Below the pieces are notes generated by a model, which saw nothing but the letters and a program-made list of their open reading frames with translations, did no database searches and was not told the DNA's origin. Shown here piece after piece: positions 22,302-23,693 of a stretch of DNA of 23,693 nucleotides; within the stretch, counting starts at the first letter, position 1, and the number at the start of each line of letters is the position of its first letter. The position numbers and the translations under genes are program-made. The DNA is from Nodosilinea sp. BSH.14. Lineage in GTDB: Bacteria; Cyanobacteriota; Cyanobacteriia; Phormidesmidales; Phormidesmidaceae. The DNA lies in the NCBI GenBank assembly GCA_023264315.1, contig JALQST010000010.1, positions 1-23,693 of the forward strand, read 5' to 3'.

Positions 22302-23048
22302 ATGGGCAACGGATGCACGGGGGCAACATGGGTGGGGCTAATGGGGGCAGTCTGGATCGGGGTGTTCTCCAGTACCTGTGATTCAGCCCCAGGTCCCCAG
22401 CCGCTCCCCTCCATCGCGCCACCCATGAACACCCCTGGTGGCGATACCGAGACGCCACCCAGTTCCATGGCCCTAGAAGACGCCCCTCCAGCCCTTGGGA
22501 ACCCCACCACCCCGCCACCGCCACCGCCGGGGGCCTTCCTGGCCCAGCTTTCCCCCGACCAAGTCGCCCAGTTAACCAGTCTAGGCGTTGAGGTCGTGGT
22601 GCCGGGGACGGTGCCGCCTTCCTTCCAGGTCGCCGACCTACGCATCAGCCAAGGCGATATCGGGCTCAGCTACCTGATTGTTTACCAAAACGGCGAGAAC
22701 CAATGCTTTGCCGTGGAATATGCCGATGGCGGCACCAGCCCACCCCCCGCCACCGAAAGCCGGATTCCCATCCATCCACCCCTCTTTACGGAAGGCGGCA
22801 ACGCCCAAGACTATGGCCTCAACTACGGCAAGTTCGCCGCCCCAGACTGGCAGGCCAAATTTCCCGAGCCAAACCTCTATACCGACTGGCTCGCAGGCTC
22901 CTCCGGGTACTACCGCCTCACGGGAGCCGCAGACATCAAAGCCCTGCTCCCCGGCTTTGGCCACTGCCAAGATATCGCCCCTGAAACCGCCGTCACCCTG
23001 GCCGAGTCCTTCACCCTGATTACGAACTCCCCCCGCGAGATGTTCTAA
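22302..23048 (+). CDS. Proline-rich exported protein of unknown function (248 aa)
   Basis: No family recognised. From ATG 22302, behind the ribosome-binding site TGAGGAAG, the protein starts with a hydrophobic segment (residues 9-22). FSSTC at 22-26 resembles a lipobox but has Thr in place of Gly/Ala/Ser before the cysteine, so lipidation is doubtful. A proline-rich linker follows (residues about 30-80, ending NPTTPPPPPPG). The C-terminal domain, about 85-248, includes QLSPDQVAQLTSLGVEVVVPG and a Tyr/Gly-rich part (YGLNYGKF, then SSGYYRLTGA) and looks globular and extracytoplasmic. A longer in-frame start at 22182 exists but adds sequence with no signal-like character. Divergent from the symporter gene. 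Confidence 0.65.
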   Translation: MGNGCTGATWVGLMGAVWIGVFSSTCDSAPGPQPLPSIAPPMNTPGGDTETPPSSMALEDAPPALGNPTTPPPPPPGAFLAQLSPDQVAQLTSLGVEVVVPGTVPPSFQVADLRISQGDIGLSYLIVYQNGENQCFAVEYADGGTSPPPATESRIPIHPPLFTEGGNAQDYGLNYGKFAAPDWQAKFPEPNLYTDWLAGSSGYYRLTGAADIKALLPGFGHCQDIAPETAVTLAESFTLITNSPREMF

Positions 23049-23071
23049 ATCCATCCTCAAAAAGATAGATT

Positions 23072-23100
23072 TTGACCAAAAGCTATGCTATCGTTAGTAA
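23072..23100 (+). promoter_or_regulatory. Possible promoter of the tRNA-Lys gene
   Basis: TTGACC at 23072-23077 resembles a -35 box, and TAGTAA at 23095-23100, 17 bases on, is a weak -10. Transcription would start about 30 bases before the tRNA. Confidence 0.35.
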
Positions 23101-23137
23101 CCGTGCTTGAGATTTAATTCAGGCAGCACATCTCCAC

Positions 23138-23209
23138 GGGTCGCTAGCTCAGCGGTAGAGCACTCGGCTTTTAACCGATTGGTCTTGGGTTCGAATCCCA
23201 GGCGACCCA
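23138..23209 (+). tRNA. trnK: tRNA-Lys (anticodon UUU)
   Basis: A complete cloverleaf is visible: acceptor arms GGGTCGC and GCGACCC, D arm GCTC/GAGC, anticodon loop CTTTTAA with anticodon TTT at 23170-23172, and T arm GGGTTCGAATCCC. The discriminator base is A and CCA is not encoded. A T-rich run follows directly. The first anticodon-stem pair is a C-T mismatch by my fold. Confidence 0.96.
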
Positions 23210-23216
23210 TTTTTTT

Positions 23217-23236
23217 GATAGACAATTCGATAGACA
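23217..23236. repeat. Short direct repeat after tRNA-Lys
   Basis: GATAGACA occurs twice, separated by ATTC, eight bases after the tRNA 3' end. Confidence 0.4.
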
Positions 23237-23306
23237 GGGTAAATGCTCCCGCCGCTGTTAGGGGGTAAGATGATCGTGTAAAGATATTTAAATTCAGCGG
23301 TTACTA

Positions 23307-23606
23307 ATGGAGAATGAACGACCCGAATTTGCACTGGCCAACCACTCCATTCTGGCGGTGGTTTCAGAGGTTCATGCTTATTTTCGTGATATGCAATCCT
23401 ATTATCAAATTGCCCACGGCAAATTACTCAGTGAGCTAGAAAATGCCCAAGACCCTGCTATGACTGAGGGAATACAGCAAAAGTTGGATGCCGTCAATCA
23501 AAAGCTGGCATTTTTCCATGTGTTAAACAACTCAATTTCTACGGTTGATACGGTACTTCACACTGATACGATGATTAGGGAATTTAAGGATCAGGAAAAT
23601 TCCTAA
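23307..23606 (+). CDS. Hypothetical protein (99 aa)
   Basis: No family recognised. The 99-residue product appears all-helical and acidic, with two likely long helices (about residues 12-45 and 52-75) that could form a coiled-coil hairpin; it has no signal peptide or membrane segment. The coding sequence is AT-richer and uses more A/T-ending codons than the genes to its left. No good ribosome-binding site precedes ATG 23307. It is followed in the same direction, 38 bases later, by another gene that runs off the window, so the two may form an operon beginning just after tRNA-Lys. Confidence 0.6.
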   Translation: MENERPEFALANHSILAVVSEVHAYFRDMQSYYQIAHGKLLSELENAQDPAMTEGIQQKLDAVNQKLAFFHVLNNSISTVDTVLHTDTMIREFKDQENS

Positions 23607-23644
23607 TTTTTCTTTACCGTTTCTTAACCTTTTAGGAGTGTCTG

Positions 23645-23693
23645 ATGTCTAGTTTGATGATAGATACCGTCAGAATATTTGAAAGTGCCCCGG
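23645..23693 (+). CDS. Start of an unidentified gene, cut by the window edge
   Basis: An open frame starts at ATG 23645 with TTAGGAG seven bases upstream as a ribosome-binding site and reads MSSLMIDTVRIFESAP to the edge. Sixteen residues are too few to name a family. ATG 23657 in the same frame is an alternative start. Confidence 0.5.
   Translation, partial: MSSLMIDTVRIFESAP

Overview
The window is chromosomal DNA of a cyanobacterium, GC-rich by eye. The markers are cyanobacterial: the nitrogen regulator NtcA, cytochrome M, the petC-petA pair of the cytochrome b6f complex, and families found mainly in cyanobacteria (DUF3067, DUF4912). A filamentous or Leptolyngbya-like member is possible, but this is inference and nothing here fixes the genus.

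Layout. 1-800 is the tail of a ribosomal-protein-type operon: a 5'-truncated adk, then infA with a TTG start and a strong terminator, with no rpmJ/rpsM behind it. 890-2978 (minus) is an overlapping two-gene operon of an enolase-superfamily dipeptide epimerase and a DUF1611 (DgcN-like) protein. Divergent from it, 3055-5520 encodes a UvrD-type helicase with a complete DEDDh exonuclease domain inserted in it. 5767-7493 (minus) pairs threonine synthase with a CysO-like sulfur carrier. 7494-7976 is a regulatory region holding interleaved inverted repeats and a GTA-N8-TAC NtcA site in front of ntcA (7977-8648). cytM lies on the opposite strand.

9251-12885 (plus) is a run of membrane or accessory proteins: a 71-aa one-helix protein, two tandem ABM-domain membrane proteins that look duplicated, an MFS transporter and an 80-aa two-helix protein. 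DUF2165 and DUF2993 genes follow on the minus strand. A Rho_N/DUF4912 protein with a striking seven-residue repeat (14778-16169) and prs (minus) converge on two facing terminators that flank a short tandem repeat.

17435-18690 holds DUF3067 and two long, structure-rich intergenic regions. petC-petA (18691-20257) is closed by a UUCG terminator. Beyond it, a perfect palindromic NtcA site (20507-20520) precedes a 59-aa gene (20573-20752) made largely of a repeated GY-D/N-PGL motif. It is the best candidate in the window for an undescribed nitrogen-responsive small protein. The right end has a GPH-type symporter (minus, TTG start), a proline-rich exported protein, tRNA-Lys(UUU), and AT-richer DNA with unrecognised small genes, which may be the edge of a genomic island.
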